Source: a virus
Virus record (IMG/VR): IMGVR_UViG_3300046170_000034
Span: 1-56,258 of that record
DNA: 56,258 nucleotides
Direction: 5' to 3' (one strand)
Made by a program: the position numbers and the translations under genes. The first letter of the stretch is position 1. Each line of letters opens with the position of its first letter. The notes under the pieces are model-generated. The model ran no database searches. It was not told where the DNA came from and worked only from the letters and a program-made list of their open reading frames with translations. Below are positions 45,306 through 53,079 of the stretch, in pieces.

Positions 45306-45370
45306 CGTACATCTCCTTTCGTACAAAGTTTTTGCCCTTCGGCAGTGAACGGGGTTTGTATCATATTTTT

Positions 45371-45415
45371 ACTAGGGAAATAAACCCATTAAATTCCCTA
45401 GTGGGGACGCAGCCC
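45371..45415 (-). other. Two stem-loops after the RHH gene
   Basis: ACTAGGGAA (45371-45379) pairs with TTCCCTAGT (45394-45402), and GGGG (45403-45406) pairs with CCCC (45413-45416) just downstream of the RHH stop. They separate the RHH gene from the next leftward genes, suggesting an intrinsic attenuator, but no U-tract follows. Confidence 0.45.
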
Positions 45416-45560
45416 CTATGCAGCTTCTTTTCCTGCAATCTGTTTAACCATGTGCGCCACCTGCTTGCTGACACTTCTGTCATTCTTCTCAGCCTAACTG
45501 ACGCAGTATTGTGTAAATATCTATAGACACAGCTATAGATTTCCATTTCGCGCTATCCAT
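45416..45560 (-). pseudogene. Small ribbon-helix-helix repressor-like protein, frame break
   Basis: ATG at 45560 with SD AAGGAG. The frame reads MDSAKWKSIAVSIDIYTILR and stops after QLG; the +1 frame carries on AEKNDRSVSKQVAHMVKQIA to TAG at 45416-45418. Joined, it is about 47 aa with the RHH pattern: a short strand, helix, turn with N-D-R-S-V, and second helix. It is likely an Arc/CopG-type transcription factor. The one-base break is near 45493. Confidence 0.65.
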
Positions 45561-45569
45561 GATTTCTCC

Positions 45570-45598
45570 TTGTGTAAAAACTGTTTGCTCCGTAGAAT
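45570..45598 (+). promoter_or_regulatory. Possible promoter for the rightward nuclease
   Basis: TTGTGT at 45570-45575 and TAGAAT at 45593-45598, spacing 17, lie 34 bases upstream of the nuclease ATG. The match is 3/6 and 5/6. The nuclease is the only rightward gene in this block and needs its own promoter, which supports this weak call. Confidence 0.35.
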
Positions 45599-45631
45599 CT
45601 ATTGGGATTAACCCAGAGGGTCAAGTACCAA

Positions 45632-46075
45632 ATGAGACCAGATCGTAGAATTAGGGACGGTAAAAGATCTGAACTGATTGCCGCCGACTGGTTGCTGTCC
45701 CAAAACTGCTATGTGTACCAACCATTCGTCGAGCAAGGTCCTATAGATTTGATTGCACTTTCTCCGACCGGGGAACTTCTGTGCTTCGATGTTAAAACTG
45801 TTGGCCGTAGAAAAAATGGCTCAATCATTTCTCGTCTCCTTAAAGAACCGCAGCAAAAGCTGGGCGTTCGGTTATTGTATGTTGACCTCGAGACAGGCCA
45901 GTGTGCCCTTGTATCCTCATCAGCTAGAGGCACCGCAGTCAAACTTTCAGAAGAGTGCCCAAAGGGTAGCAGGAAAAAAACGCATCTAATCGTCACTTCG
46001 GCGGGGGGAAAGTTCCAACCATTTCTTCACTTCTTCGCCAAGGGTCTGAGCAGACAACTCGATCTTCCCCTGTAG
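45632..46075 (+). CDS. PD-(D/E)XK family nuclease
   Basis: A 147-aa putative endonuclease. Motif elements: GKRSELIAADWLLSQNCYVY (first helix), GPIDLIAL (Asp) and LLCFDVKTV (D-x-K), the PD-(D/E)XK arrangement of Holliday-resolvase-like nucleases. It runs rightward inside the otherwise leftward replication block, and its last 90 bases overlap the antisense end of the SNF2-like gene, so its native C-terminus is uncertain. ATG 45632 follows AGAGGG. Possible late acquisition or an anti-host function. Confidence 0.7.
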   Translation: MRPDRRIRDGKRSELIAADWLLSQNCYVYQPFVEQGPIDLIALSPTGELLCFDVKTVGRRKNGSIISRLLKEPQQKLGVRLLYVDLETGQCALVSSSARGTAVKLSEECPKGSRKKTHLIVTSAGGKFQPFLHFFAKGLSRQLDLPL

Positions 46076-47445
46076 CGTCTTCACAATGTGCTCGTCCACC
46101 GTATTCTTCGTCATTAGATCTACATACAGAACCGAATGCTTCTGACCAATCCGGTGTGCTCCGATCCTCAGACTGAACCCGAGTCTCAAGATTAAAGTCA
46201 TTGGCATAATAGATCACATTCGTTGCCGCCGTTAACGTAAGTCCATACCCTGCGGTCTGCGGGTTAGCCACAAAGAACCTAGCCTCGCCATGCTGGAATG
46301 ATTGCACCGCATCGATACGATCCTGCTCACTCGTGTCCCCGAAATAACTGACCGTGGAACTCGAACCGTGGATCTTACGTAATGTCTCTGTGATCTTCTT
46401 GATGTCGTAACGAAAGCGCGACCAGATAATAACCTTGCCTGTCATCTCATCTATGCAATCAACCATCGACTGTAGCCGCTTGGTAGGCACCTCAACCATC
46501 TCGCCATCATCGGTCATTACATGGCCACACAGTACCTGCTGAAGCCTGAGTAGCTGTGTCATAGCCGCCGGAGCAGTAACCAAGCCACCGTCCTCTAGGA
46601 TCGCCACTGCGGCAGACTTGATGGACGCATAATAGTCTAGCTGTTGCTCAGTTAGTCCGACATTTCTGGTGGTGTATATCTTGTCCGGCAGATCCAGTGC
46701 TTCCTCTTTGGTCACACGATAAGAGAATGTCCGTAGCTTGTCAGACAGTTCCTCTAAGTTCTTGTACCCGACTATCTGCTGAAATGAATGAGCGCCCATG
46801 CGCTGGGTTCTAGTGATTGCAAACCTGCCCTGAAAAGAATAGTAAGAGTCGTGACCCAGCAGTTTCTTATCCATGAACCCGCATTGTGCATACAGATCTA
46901 GCGGTGACTTTGTAACAGGTGACCCCGTAAGTATGCGCTTATATGTGGCGTCCTGAGAAAGCTTGACCAGAGCCTTCGTTCTCTTGGCCTTGGGGTTCTT
47001 GATTGTAGTTGACTCATCGACAGCAAGAAGGAATGTGCTGTTCTTTGTGAATGCGCCCATGAATTTCGGTAGCTTCGCTGTTGCGAAACCTTCCACGTTC
47101 GCCAGAAAGATGCGCAAGACACCACGCTTCTGCATGCCATCTTTAAGTCTTTCGGCTTGCTTCTTGTTTGGACTCGCACTCCATACATATATCTCACACT
47201 GAATGTTGTCTGGGAAATGAGCCGGTATTTCGCTAATCTCCCAGTTACGGTACACCCCCTTCGGAGCGACGATAACGGCAGTGTCGATCTTACCCTTGTT
47301 CGTATAGCCAGACGATGTTGTCGAGAAGTACCTTGGATTTTCCACAACCCATCTCCATAAAGTACGCATAACTTGTGCGCTCGTGACCTTTTACCAATGC
47401 CTCATGCTGATGCGCATACGGCTCAGTTTTATAATTAAATTTCAT
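45986..47445 (-). pseudogene. SNF2-like DEAD-box helicase with two frame breaks
   Basis: ATG at 47445 (SD AGGTGGAG). The first frame gives MKFNYKTEPYAHQHEALVK and MEMGCGKSKVLL (Walker A at 31-40), stopping after EQG; the next frame continues KIDTAVIVAPKGVYRNW. The break is at a GGG run (47293-47295). DEST box LAVDESTTIKNPKAKRTKAL, motif III TGSPVTKSPLDLYAQ and VIIWSRFRYDIKKI follow. A second break near 46160 precedes RAHRIGQKHSVLYVDLMTKN to the end, motif VI-type. Total about 485 aa. Role probably replication or recombination. Confidence 0.82.
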
Positions 47446-47463
47446 TGTATAGCTCCACCTATA

Positions 47464-47694
47464 TTATTCTTCGTCTTCTTCTCCACCCAACATGATGCCG
47501 AACCTTGCGGCTTCCATGTACCAAAATATCTCGGCCGGGTCGTGAATGGTTGTAACCATCTGCACTGCGCCTTCCTTGTTCTGACCCAATATAATTAAGT
47601 CCTTGAAGTTGTCTGCCGCCAGTTCACATACCTTCGATACTGGCTCCAGCGTTTTCTCTACCTTGTTAGCAGGAAAGCTTATTACATTACTCAT
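47464..47694 (-). CDS. Small conserved protein, 76 aa
   Basis: ATG at 47694. Acidic helical protein with FPANKVEKTLEPVSKVCEL, then MVTTIHDPAEIFWYMEAARF and an acidic tail. I recognise the type (D-P-A-E-I-F-W-Y-M) from marine phage early regions; function unknown. Overlaps the next upstream gene's end by four bases. Confidence 0.7.
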   Translation of the reverse strand: MSNVISFPANKVEKTLEPVSKVCELAADNFKDLIILGQNKEGAVQMVTTIHDPAEIFWYMEAARFGIMLGGEEDEE

Positions 47695-47936
47695 GTTGCG
47701 CATTCTCCTTGACAGCAATCATCTATTACACTTTTACAGCGTGTGCACTGAATATGTCCATGCACTTCCACCCGACCAGAATTCCCGCACCTCGGACATA
47801 CGTCCTTTAGTGACATCTCTAAGCTTAACTCAGACCGACACAACTTTAATTCTATCTCGTTGTTTGTTTTGTACCGTTTGTCAGGCACAACATGATGCTG
47901 GCGAATGCTTCGCCAGTTTGGATCTCGTTGTTTCAT
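47691..47936 (-). CDS. Small zinc-ribbon protein, 81 aa
   Basis: The N-terminal half is basic with HHVVPDKRYKTNNEIELKLC, and the C-terminal half holds a zinc ribbon CPRC...CTRC with G-R-V-E-V-H-G-H between, followed by another Cys-rich tail (DDCCQGEC). Likely nucleic-acid binding. ATG overlaps the upstream gene. Confidence 0.7.
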   Translation of the reverse strand: MKQRDPNWRSIRQHHVVPDKRYKTNNEIELKLCRSELSLEMSLKDVCPRCGNSGRVEVHGHIQCTRCKSVIDDCCQGECAT

Positions 47937-47937
47937 T

Positions 47938-48138
47938 TTATCCCCGCAGCATTCTAGACCATGCGATCATCAACCGACCCTGCTCATCATCATCGGGTGA
48001 ATTTGCAATGACATCATGAACACAGCTATCGATAATTGCCACTGCCTCTGCCCAGTCTATAGGCTCAGAACTAGGTGACGCCGCATTAACGAATGAGGGT
48101 GACACCGTATCTTTCCAGTCTTTCTTTTCCGGACTCAT
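47938..48138 (-). CDS. Small hypothetical protein, 66 aa
   Basis: ATG at 48138. Mostly acidic and helical (DWAEAVAIIDSCVHDVIANS), no domain recognised. Part of the densely packed leftward early cluster. Confidence 0.55.
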   Translation of the reverse strand: MSPEKKDWKDTVSPSFVNAASPSSEPIDWAEAVAIIDSCVHDVIANSPDDDEQGRLMIAWSRMLRG

Positions 48139-48271
48139 TTTTAATCTCCTCAAAGTAACAAGGTGTGCATAACAACTCAGCACCATGATAAACGTCCGCT
48201 CGCGTATCGCATCGCTGACATTTTTTGTTATGATAGATTATGGTGTGGGATCTTGCAAGATCATCCTGCAT
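48086..48271 (-). CDS. Small zinc-ribbon-like protein, 61 aa
   Basis: ATG at 48271. Two C-x2-C pairs (CQRC, CTPC) separated by the segment D-T-R-A-D-V-Y-H-G-A-E, then a basic helix. This is the fourth small zinc-type protein of the leftward block. It overlaps the downstream gene by 53 bases in another frame. Confidence 0.6.
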   Translation of the reverse strand: MQDDLARSHTIIYHNKKCQRCDTRADVYHGAELLCTPCYFEEIKNESGKERLERYGVTLIR

Positions 48272-48344
48272 CCTGCGTCTCCTCATCACGTTTCAAGCTA
48301 CCATTAATCCTGCGCCCCAATAGATTTACCGGGAATTTAGTCAT
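48261..48344 (-). CDS. Possible tiny peptide, 27 aa
   Basis: ATG at 48344 with SD AAGGA encodes MTKFPVNLLGRRINGSLKRD plus a short polar end and stops at 48261. Placed between genes with overlaps on both sides. The good SD and the coupled start argue for translation, but size prevents a firm call. Confidence 0.4.
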   Translation of the reverse strand: MTKFPVNLLGRRINGSLKRDEETQDAG

Positions 48345-48556
48345 TGTTTTTTCCTTGGCGGAATGGCCGAGACTTTTCTCCAACTATCCGTGTAATAACT
48401 GTAACCAACAAGGTCTTCCTTGACGTGGGGACTTTGATACGGCTCTTCAACCAACACCTGACCCATGCCTCTGACGAACTCGATTGTCGCTTCTACTTCC
48501 TCGATCCTCGGATCTGGTTCATATCGTATGGATCTATAGAGTCTACTCACACCCAT
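48341..48556 (-). CDS. Small hypothetical protein, 71 aa
   Basis: ATG at 48556. Sequence MGVSRLYRSIRYEPDPRIEE with later VRGMGQVLVEEPYQSPHVKE and a basic end. No recognised family; predicted soluble. Overlaps the tiny 27-aa frame by four bases. Confidence 0.6.
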   Translation of the reverse strand: MGVSRLYRSIRYEPDPRIEEVEATIEFVRGMGQVLVEEPYQSPHVKEDLVGYSYYTDSWRKVSAIPPRKKQ

Positions 48557-48564
48557 GTTGCACC

Positions 48565-48735
48565 TCACTTATCTACCGTCATACAAATGATACCTTGATT
48601 AACGGGCATTGTCTCACCCCAAGTTAATTCAGTTATGGCGACGTGGCACTGGGCGACGGTGTCGTAGCCGCCCAGTATTTTTGTTTCAAAATCTCCGCTG
48701 CCTAAAGATACAACCAAGACTAGCACCCACTTCAT
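48565..48735 (-). CDS. Small secreted-type two-Cys protein, 56 aa
   Basis: ATG at 48735 overlapping the previous stop. A hydrophobic N-terminus (MKWVLVLVVSLGSGDF) is followed by Y-D-T-V-A-Q-C and a distal Cys (IICMTVDK). The layout parallels the genes at 5772 and 13669. Likely exported; role unknown. Confidence 0.65.
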   Translation of the reverse strand: MKWVLVLVVSLGSGDFETKILGGYDTVAQCHVAITELTWGETMPVNQGIICMTVDK

Positions 48736-49004
48736 TAGTCGTCACCCAACGGAAACCGATTCTTCAAGGCGAAGTAAGCTGACTCCATCTTATTAACATC
48801 GGACATCCACACATCACCGATTTCATTACAGCACTGAACGACACTTTGAAGCACGTCACGAGCCTCTTTGATCGCCTCGCGTTGATCGTCATCCAGATGC
48901 ATAGCCGACACACGCAGTTGCTCATCCCTGTCATCACGTATCTTTTGATAGTGCTCTGCACGTTCTTGATCGGTCATGTTTTCAACCAGTTTATTTCTAC
49001 CCAT
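48735..49004 (-). CDS. Small helical protein, 89 aa
   Basis: An acidic helical protein (MTDQERAEHYQKIRDDRDEQ, then ESAYFALKNRFPLGDD). No domain recognised. The length and spacing match neighbours in the early cluster. Confidence 0.65.
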   Translation of the reverse strand: MGRNKLVENMTDQERAEHYQKIRDDRDEQLRVSAMHLDDDQREAIKEARDVLQSVVQCCNEIGDVWMSDVNKMESAYFALKNRFPLGDD

Positions 49005-49018
49005 AATCTTGCTCCTTA

Positions 49019-49321
49019 TTAGCTGTTGTTCATAAATTTAGTTATGCTAAAATTTTTACCCGTCCGTCGCTTGTACTGGATATTTTTTCTAGGGTTTTCT
49101 GCGTCCTCAACCAGTTCAGGAACATCGGCAAAGGCCACATACAGTGAGCCAAGTGCTTCGCCGAAACCTTCATCGACCTCGGGATAAATAGATATCGAAA
49201 CACCTAAGTCTTCACGAGTAAACTTGACACAAAGATTTTTGACATCAATCCATGTTTCTCTGCCACGCAACCTGTAGTTGAGTATTCCGCAACAAAACAT
49301 CTTCGGTGTATCTTTGTACAC
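49019..49321 (-). CDS. Small hypothetical protein, 100 aa
   Basis: Start GTG at 49321. Contains YRLRGRETWIDVKNLCVKFT, then SISIYPEVDEGFGEALGSLY and FADVPELVEDAENPRKN. Mixed alpha/beta, no known family. A competing ATG frame upstream encodes only 27 codons and is less convincing. Confidence 0.6.
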   Translation of the reverse strand: MYKDTPKMFCCGILNYRLRGRETWIDVKNLCVKFTREDLGVSISIYPEVDEGFGEALGSLYVAFADVPELVEDAENPRKNIQYKRRTGKNFSITKFMNNS

Positions 49322-49324
49322 TAC

Positions 49325-49603
49325 TCATGCTCGCCCCCTTTGCCCTCTGCCAAGACCACCAAAATACTGTGGCTTGCGTCGGGCTGTTGCAAATACACCC
49401 GCCGTAATAAACACACCTGATATCAACAAGGCGTGTGCTATTACACTGATACCGAACACAGTGATAGAACCGACAGACATTCCGAAAATTATGCACCACA
49501 TCCATGCCAGTATTTGCATGACTAGGTGCCGAGTATTGTTATCCGGAATGTAGGACAATGGGTTACGCTTACTGTCCATGATTAGTTTATATAATTTAAT
49601 CAT
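49325..49603 (-). CDS. Small two-TM membrane protein, 92 aa
   Basis: After a polar N-terminus (SKRNPLSYIPDNNTRHLVMQ) two hydrophobic helices follow, about residues 30-50 (ILAWMWCIIFGMSVGSI) and 52-72 (VFGISVIAHALLISGVFITA), then a basic Arg-rich end. It could be an inner-membrane protein acting early in infection. No family assigned. Confidence 0.65.
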   Translation of the reverse strand: MIKLYKLIMDSKRNPLSYIPDNNTRHLVMQILAWMWCIIFGMSVGSITVFGISVIAHALLISGVFITAGVFATARRKPQYFGGLGRGQRGRA

Positions 49604-49754
49604 CGTCCTTGCCCTCTATCAAATCCGCATATTTCCTACGAGCCTCGTGATAGACTTCGATCAGGCTTTCGCCGTGCTTGTCCGTCCATTCTTCAACGGT
49701 CATGTCGATGGCATCTTCTTCCATGTCCATGACCCACGCTTTTACCTTACCCAT
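49596..49754 (-). CDS. Small acidic protein, 52 aa
   Basis: ATG at 49754. Sequence MGKVKAWVMDMEEDAIDMTV with EEWTDKHGESLIEVYHEARR, a helix-rich acidic peptide. Overlaps the next gene start by eight bases and the previous gene end, typical of coupled early genes. Confidence 0.6.
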   Translation of the reverse strand: MGKVKAWVMDMEEDAIDMTVEEWTDKHGESLIEVYHEARRKYADLIEGKDDD

Positions 49755-49977
49755 TTCTACCCCACATTATGTCCATGATTTCTTCCATAGGCTCTGCCAC
49801 AAACCAGCCATACTGATTAGTCACATCAGTTATATGCGTGACCTTGCGGTGCTTATCACCGCGTGTAAGAGTGCGCTCGTACATCGAGAAGCTAGAACCG
49901 ACCAGATAAAGAAGTTCATCGTGATCAGGGTGTAGCGTGGTCTCATCAACCTTCATTAGAACTAAACGTTTTATCAT
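49747..49977 (-). CDS. Small hypothetical protein, 76 aa
   Basis: ATG at 49977, overlapping the previous frame as ATGA. Beta-rich, with LLYLVGSSFSMYERTLTRGD, THITDVTNQYGWFVAEPMEE. No family recognised. Confidence 0.6.
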   Translation of the reverse strand: MIKRLVLMKVDETTLHPDHDELLYLVGSSFSMYERTLTRGDKHRKVTHITDVTNQYGWFVAEPMEEIMDIMWGRNG

Positions 49978-50099
49978 TTTACTTTCCTCATTGGTTTGGA
50001 TAGGGCATCCTTCAACCATGCCCTGTGGTTAATCCGGAGATGAAGAACCCGACTTATTATCGGCTTCTTCAAGGTTATGGTGTGAAGCTTAATCCTCAT
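49974..50099 (-). CDS. Possible small basic peptide, 41 aa
   Basis: ATG at 50099 inside the end of the methyltransferase gene gives MRIKLHTITLKKPIISRVLH and a basic helix ending K-P-M-R-K-V-K, stopping with ATGA overlap to the next gene. Coupling on both sides supports translation, but no conservation can be judged. Confidence 0.4.
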   Translation of the reverse strand: MRIKLHTITLKKPIISRVLHLRINHRAWLKDALSKPMRKVK

Positions 50100-51223
50100 T
50101 ACGCATCCCCTTAAACAAGTGAGCCACCGCATCGATAGTCCAGCCATTGCCAAGCATTTTGTAACGCTGGGTGTTCGACACATGATCAGTGTAACCATCA
50201 GGTATAGTCTGCAACCGCTCACATTCTGTCGGCGTTAGCTTGCGCCATGCAAGCCTCATGTCAGGACTGTAAGCCTCGGGATAACGACCCTCGGGCAGAT
50301 CAGACAACAAGGTATCCTTCTCCACAGTCGATAGGCATCGAGCCTTATCAACCTCATGCACCTCGAGGCATTGTGTGATCGGAACATCCTTGTCGTAATC
50401 CTTACGCACACCATCCTCGTTGATCCGGCGTCCGACAATGGACGCTGGCCATAGAACCTTCGGCTCTAGGTTGCCACCTGATGCCGCCGCCAGAGACGGT
50501 GCCTTGCCATCGGGATGATAGACTCTGCGATTGTAGCCATGACCCTTCAGATCAGCATCAGCGATGTGGCATAAGCCATCCTTGCTGAACACCAACTGTC
50601 GGCGGTTCTTCTGGAAGTAGGTTCTCAGGTTACCACCCTTGAAGTAGTTCGCATCAATGCAATGCGACTTCTCTCTGTCAGTGCACCCATGCTCGAGGAT
50701 GTCACGCAACTTGATACCCCGATCTTCGGGCAAGCCATCAAAGGGAATGTTCGTCCAGTATAGGCGGTGACGGTTCTGCGCCGAAACCAAATTACTATTC
50801 ATGACGATAGGCTCGACACCCATGATCCGCGATATGATGTCCTGACTTTCCTTTTTCATACGCACGTTCTCAAGCAGGAAATACTTTGGCTTGAGTCTTT
50901 TAAATACTTTGGCGAACTCAAAGAATAGTTTGCTTCGAGGGTCATCGAAATTTAACCCTGCCCCTGCAAACGAAAATCCCTGACAAGGTGAGCCACCAAT
51001 CAACAGATCGATCTTGCCTGTAAAGGCAACAGCATTCACCCAGTTGTTGAACCCTGATCCGGTGACGTCGCCAAGTTGCACGATGTCAGGGGTAGTTGGC
51101 CTGACTGACCTTCTTTGCATACTTGTCAATCTCACACGCATAATACTTGGTGACAGGGATGCCAGCACGTTCAAGTGCTAGCCGCCCACATGACATACCG
51201 TCAAACATACTTAGAACTTTCAT
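50089..51223 (-). pseudogene. C5-cytosine DNA methyltransferase with one frame break
   Basis: ATG at 51223 (SD GGAG). First frame: MKVLSMFDGMSCGRLALERA with motif I F-D-G-M-S-C-G, EIDKYAKKV, ending QANYP, then TGA. The +1 frame continues DIVQLGDVTGSGFNNWVNAV with GGSPCQGF (motif IV, catalytic Cys about 80), FLLENVRM (motif VI), QNRHRLYW (VIII) and KMLGNGW (X), about 377 aa. The break follows a CCC codon before TGA (gggg 51089-51092), a context also fit for +1 recoding. The enzyme would methylate phage DNA against restriction. Confidence 0.85.
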
Positions 51224-51417
51224 TGTCCTGCTCCCCCTTTTATCAACTCGTGCTCTAACAAAGCCTTCACGATGCCAGCCTTCCTAGCGTAAAAAAGGGC
51301 ATCATCGCTACCGTCATCAATCTGCTCATCGATGTACCTATCAAGGGCAACCTCGAGCACGTTCCACTGTGGTGCGGTCAATGGCACCGATAATAATTTC
51401 AAAGTATTATCCTTCAT
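51220..51417 (-). CDS. Small helical protein, 65 aa
   Basis: A 65-aa helical protein: LTAPQWNVLEVALDRYIDEQ and ALFYARKAGIVKALLEHELI. The stop overlaps the methyltransferase ATG (ATGA). Unknown function; perhaps regulatory. Confidence 0.65.
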   Translation of the reverse strand: MKDNTLKLLSVPLTAPQWNVLEVALDRYIDEQIDDGSDDALFYARKAGIVKALLEHELIKGGAGQ

Positions 51418-51587
51418 GATGGCACCTCTGTAATATCCAATGTCTCCTGATCATACTTCTCAGGATCACCTGTATGCAGAACTGTGAACTCATTGTTCGC
51501 AACCTCAATGGCATCAGCCTTGTTGGTGGCAAACACGCGAACTGTCTTGGTGACAGTCGCCCTGATTTCAACCTCGTACTCGTTCAT
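51414..51587 (-). CDS. Small hypothetical protein, 57 aa
   Basis: ATG at 51587 gives MNEYEVEIRATVTKTVRVFA, then NKADAIEVANNEFTVLHTGD and DITEVPS. Beta strands with a helix, the shape of small ferredoxin-like or DUF-type domains. Overlaps the following gene as ATGA. Confidence 0.65.
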   Translation of the reverse strand: MNEYEVEIRATVTKTVRVFATNKADAIEVANNEFTVLHTGDPEKYDQETLDITEVPS

Positions 51588-51784
51588 GACTCGCTCCCAT
51601 CAGCAATAAACAGAAAACCCTCGTTGTTGCCTTCGGGATCACAACTGACCTCGATGACCATCGCACCATGCTTGGGGTGAACCAAACCAAATGTCGGAAA
51701 GCCATCGTCACTCGTCCAAAACTTGGCGATCTTAGAGCCTACAAGTTGCTCGTAATACTCATCCTGTACGTTGTGCCTAGACAT
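51584..51784 (-). CDS. Small hypothetical protein, 66 aa
   Basis: ATG at 51784. Contains EYYEQLVGSKIAKFWTSDDG then TFGLVHPKHGAMVIEVSCD. Mixed alpha/beta; no family. Overlaps neighbours by a few bases on both sides. Confidence 0.65.
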   Translation of the reverse strand: MSRHNVQDEYYEQLVGSKIAKFWTSDDGFPTFGLVHPKHGAMVIEVSCDPEGNNEGFLFIADGSES

Positions 51785-52151
51785 TAGCAGACTCCTTACC
51801 AAACCAACGAACAGCCACGTCATGCGTAATGACATAGTTCTTCTCAGTCTTTGAACATTTTACAATGAATGGATTCTTACGTGCACGTTTGCGATAACCG
51901 CCCAACGTGTAGGTGTCGTGCACCTTATCAAGATCAAGCTGATACAGATCAGCACAAGCACGTAAGTCCTGCATCTCAGTTGACTCAGAACCAGCAATCT
52001 TAACCTCAAGCTTGAAGGTAATACGATCATCACGATAAGATGCATTGCCTACATGAAACTCAAGATCAGGTAACCCTGCTCTGAAGAATGTAGATAGATG
52101 CTCATTCAAATCATCACGAACTTTATTCACTACTTGTTTATCGAACGCCAT
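51777..52151 (-). CDS. First gene of leftward operon, 124 aa
   Basis: ATG at 52151 with SD AAGGAG. Alpha/beta protein with FDKQVVNKVRDDLNEHLSTF, then ITFKLEVKIAGSE, and a conserved-looking end DTYTLGGYRKRARKNPFIVK, C-S-K-T-E-K-N-Y-V-I-T-H-D-V-A-V-R-W-F-G. I know this C-terminal pattern from marine phage early genes; function unknown. It heads the replication operon, so it may act early. Confidence 0.72.
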   Translation of the reverse strand: MAFDKQVVNKVRDDLNEHLSTFFRAGLPDLEFHVGNASYRDDRITFKLEVKIAGSESTEMQDLRACADLYQLDLDKVHDTYTLGGYRKRARKNPFIVKCSKTEKNYVITHDVAVRWFGKESANV

Positions 52152-52268
52152 GTCATTACTCCTTTTGACTCGGTTCATGTTTAGTGTTGCTTGGTACTCG
52201 ATTCCCGAACCTCGAACCTTGGTACTTGTTACGGTGAATCCCATGCGGTACACTGTGATATAAGATAC

Positions 52269-52296
52269 CTTATCCTAGCTTATCCCATACATGCAA
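52269..52296 (-). promoter_or_regulatory. Possible leftward early promoter
   Basis: On the minus strand TTGCAT (52296-52291) and GATAAG (52274-52269) are 16 nt apart, upstream of the first gene at 52151. The same TTGCAT box appears in the promoter candidate at 54466-54471. Weak consensus. Confidence 0.3.
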
Positions 52297-52340
52297 GGAT
52301 TATTTTTACGAAAGTGACGTGTATATAGTGTTTTCTACAG

Positions 52341-52449
52341 GAAAAAGTTTTTATAAAAAATTTTTCAAATCTGGTGTATAAGTGTAACGAGTGTAACGAG
52401 TGTTGTTTTCATTACATTATTCTCGTTACACTTCGTTACGTTTATACAC
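52341..52449. promoter_or_regulatory. Candidate origin or operator: AT-rich hairpin and AGTGTAACG inverted repeat
   Basis: Left part: GAAAAA (52341-52346) pairs with TTTTTC (52361-52366) in an all-AT stretch. Right part: GTGTATA plus two AGTGTAACG units and AG (52374-52400) are mirrored by CTCGTTACACTTCGTTACG and TTTATACAC (52422-52449) around a 21-nt centre. Repeated units next to an AT-rich unwinding zone, in the 382-nt divergent space between the replication operon and terS, are the textbook signs of an iteron origin or a repressor operator. Confidence 0.6.
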
Positions 52450-52533
52450 TTCATAGGGTCACGAGTGAGACCGCGAACACTTTTTTGTTTTTGAAAATAA
52501 AAACCCACAGAAAAACCTATAGGAGATTTTGTT

Positions 52534-53079
52534 TTGCCTAATCCTGCTGGACGCCCCTCTGGGCTGACAAACAGACAAAGAGAATTTGCTAGATACTATG
52601 TCGATGGCAGACATAGTAATGCAGAGTGTGCAAGGTTGGCTGGGTATGCCGAAGACTCTGCCGCACAACACGCATCAAAGCTGTTAAACGGAAAGTCATA
52701 CCCGCTTGTTGTCGAGTTGATAAAAGAACTACGACAGGATCGAGAGCGCAAGTATGGTGTCACCCTGCTTGGACAGTTAAAGCGATTGGATGAACTGTCA
52801 CGCAACGCTGAGACCGAAGGGCAATTCTCTGCCGCTATCAACGCTGAGAAGATACGATCCGCTTTAGGTGGTTTAACTATCGACAGGCGAGAGCAACAGC
52901 ATGTCCACCAGCTTGATAAGCTGTCGCGTGAAGAGATTGTCGCACGACTAGCAGACATAAGAAAACAGCACCCAAGCCTAGATGATATGAAGGTTGTTAA
53001 AGATGCCAAAGACAGAGAAAGCACTATCGACCTCATTGAAGCAGAAGTTACCGAAAAAGAGTCATTACCAACGGATTGA
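52534..53079 (+). CDS. terS: Terminase small subunit
   Basis: DNA-recognition subunit for packaging, 181 aa. TTG start with SD AGGAG eight bases upstream. The N-terminal HTH is typical: LTNRQREFARYYVDGRHSNA, E-C-A-R-L-A-G-Y-A. A helical oligomerisation part and a C-terminal basic/acidic tail follow. It lies next to a nuclease gene and about 3.7 kb from terL if the molecule is circular; leftward genes are in between, which is unusual. Confidence 0.85.
   Translation: MPNPAGRPSGLTNRQREFARYYVDGRHSNAECARLAGYAEDSAAQHASKLLNGKSYPLVVELIKELRQDRERKYGVTLLGQLKRLDELSRNAETEGQFSAAINAEKIRSALGGLTIDRREQQHVHQLDKLSREEIVARLADIRKQHPSLDDMKVVKDAKDRESTIDLIEAEVTEKESLPTD

Noticed and set aside
52186-52215. GGTTCGAGGTTCGGGAATC on the minus strand, resembling a tRNA T-arm or attP core
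   Set aside because: No cloverleaf can be built around it and there is no integrase gene, so an attachment site is not supported.
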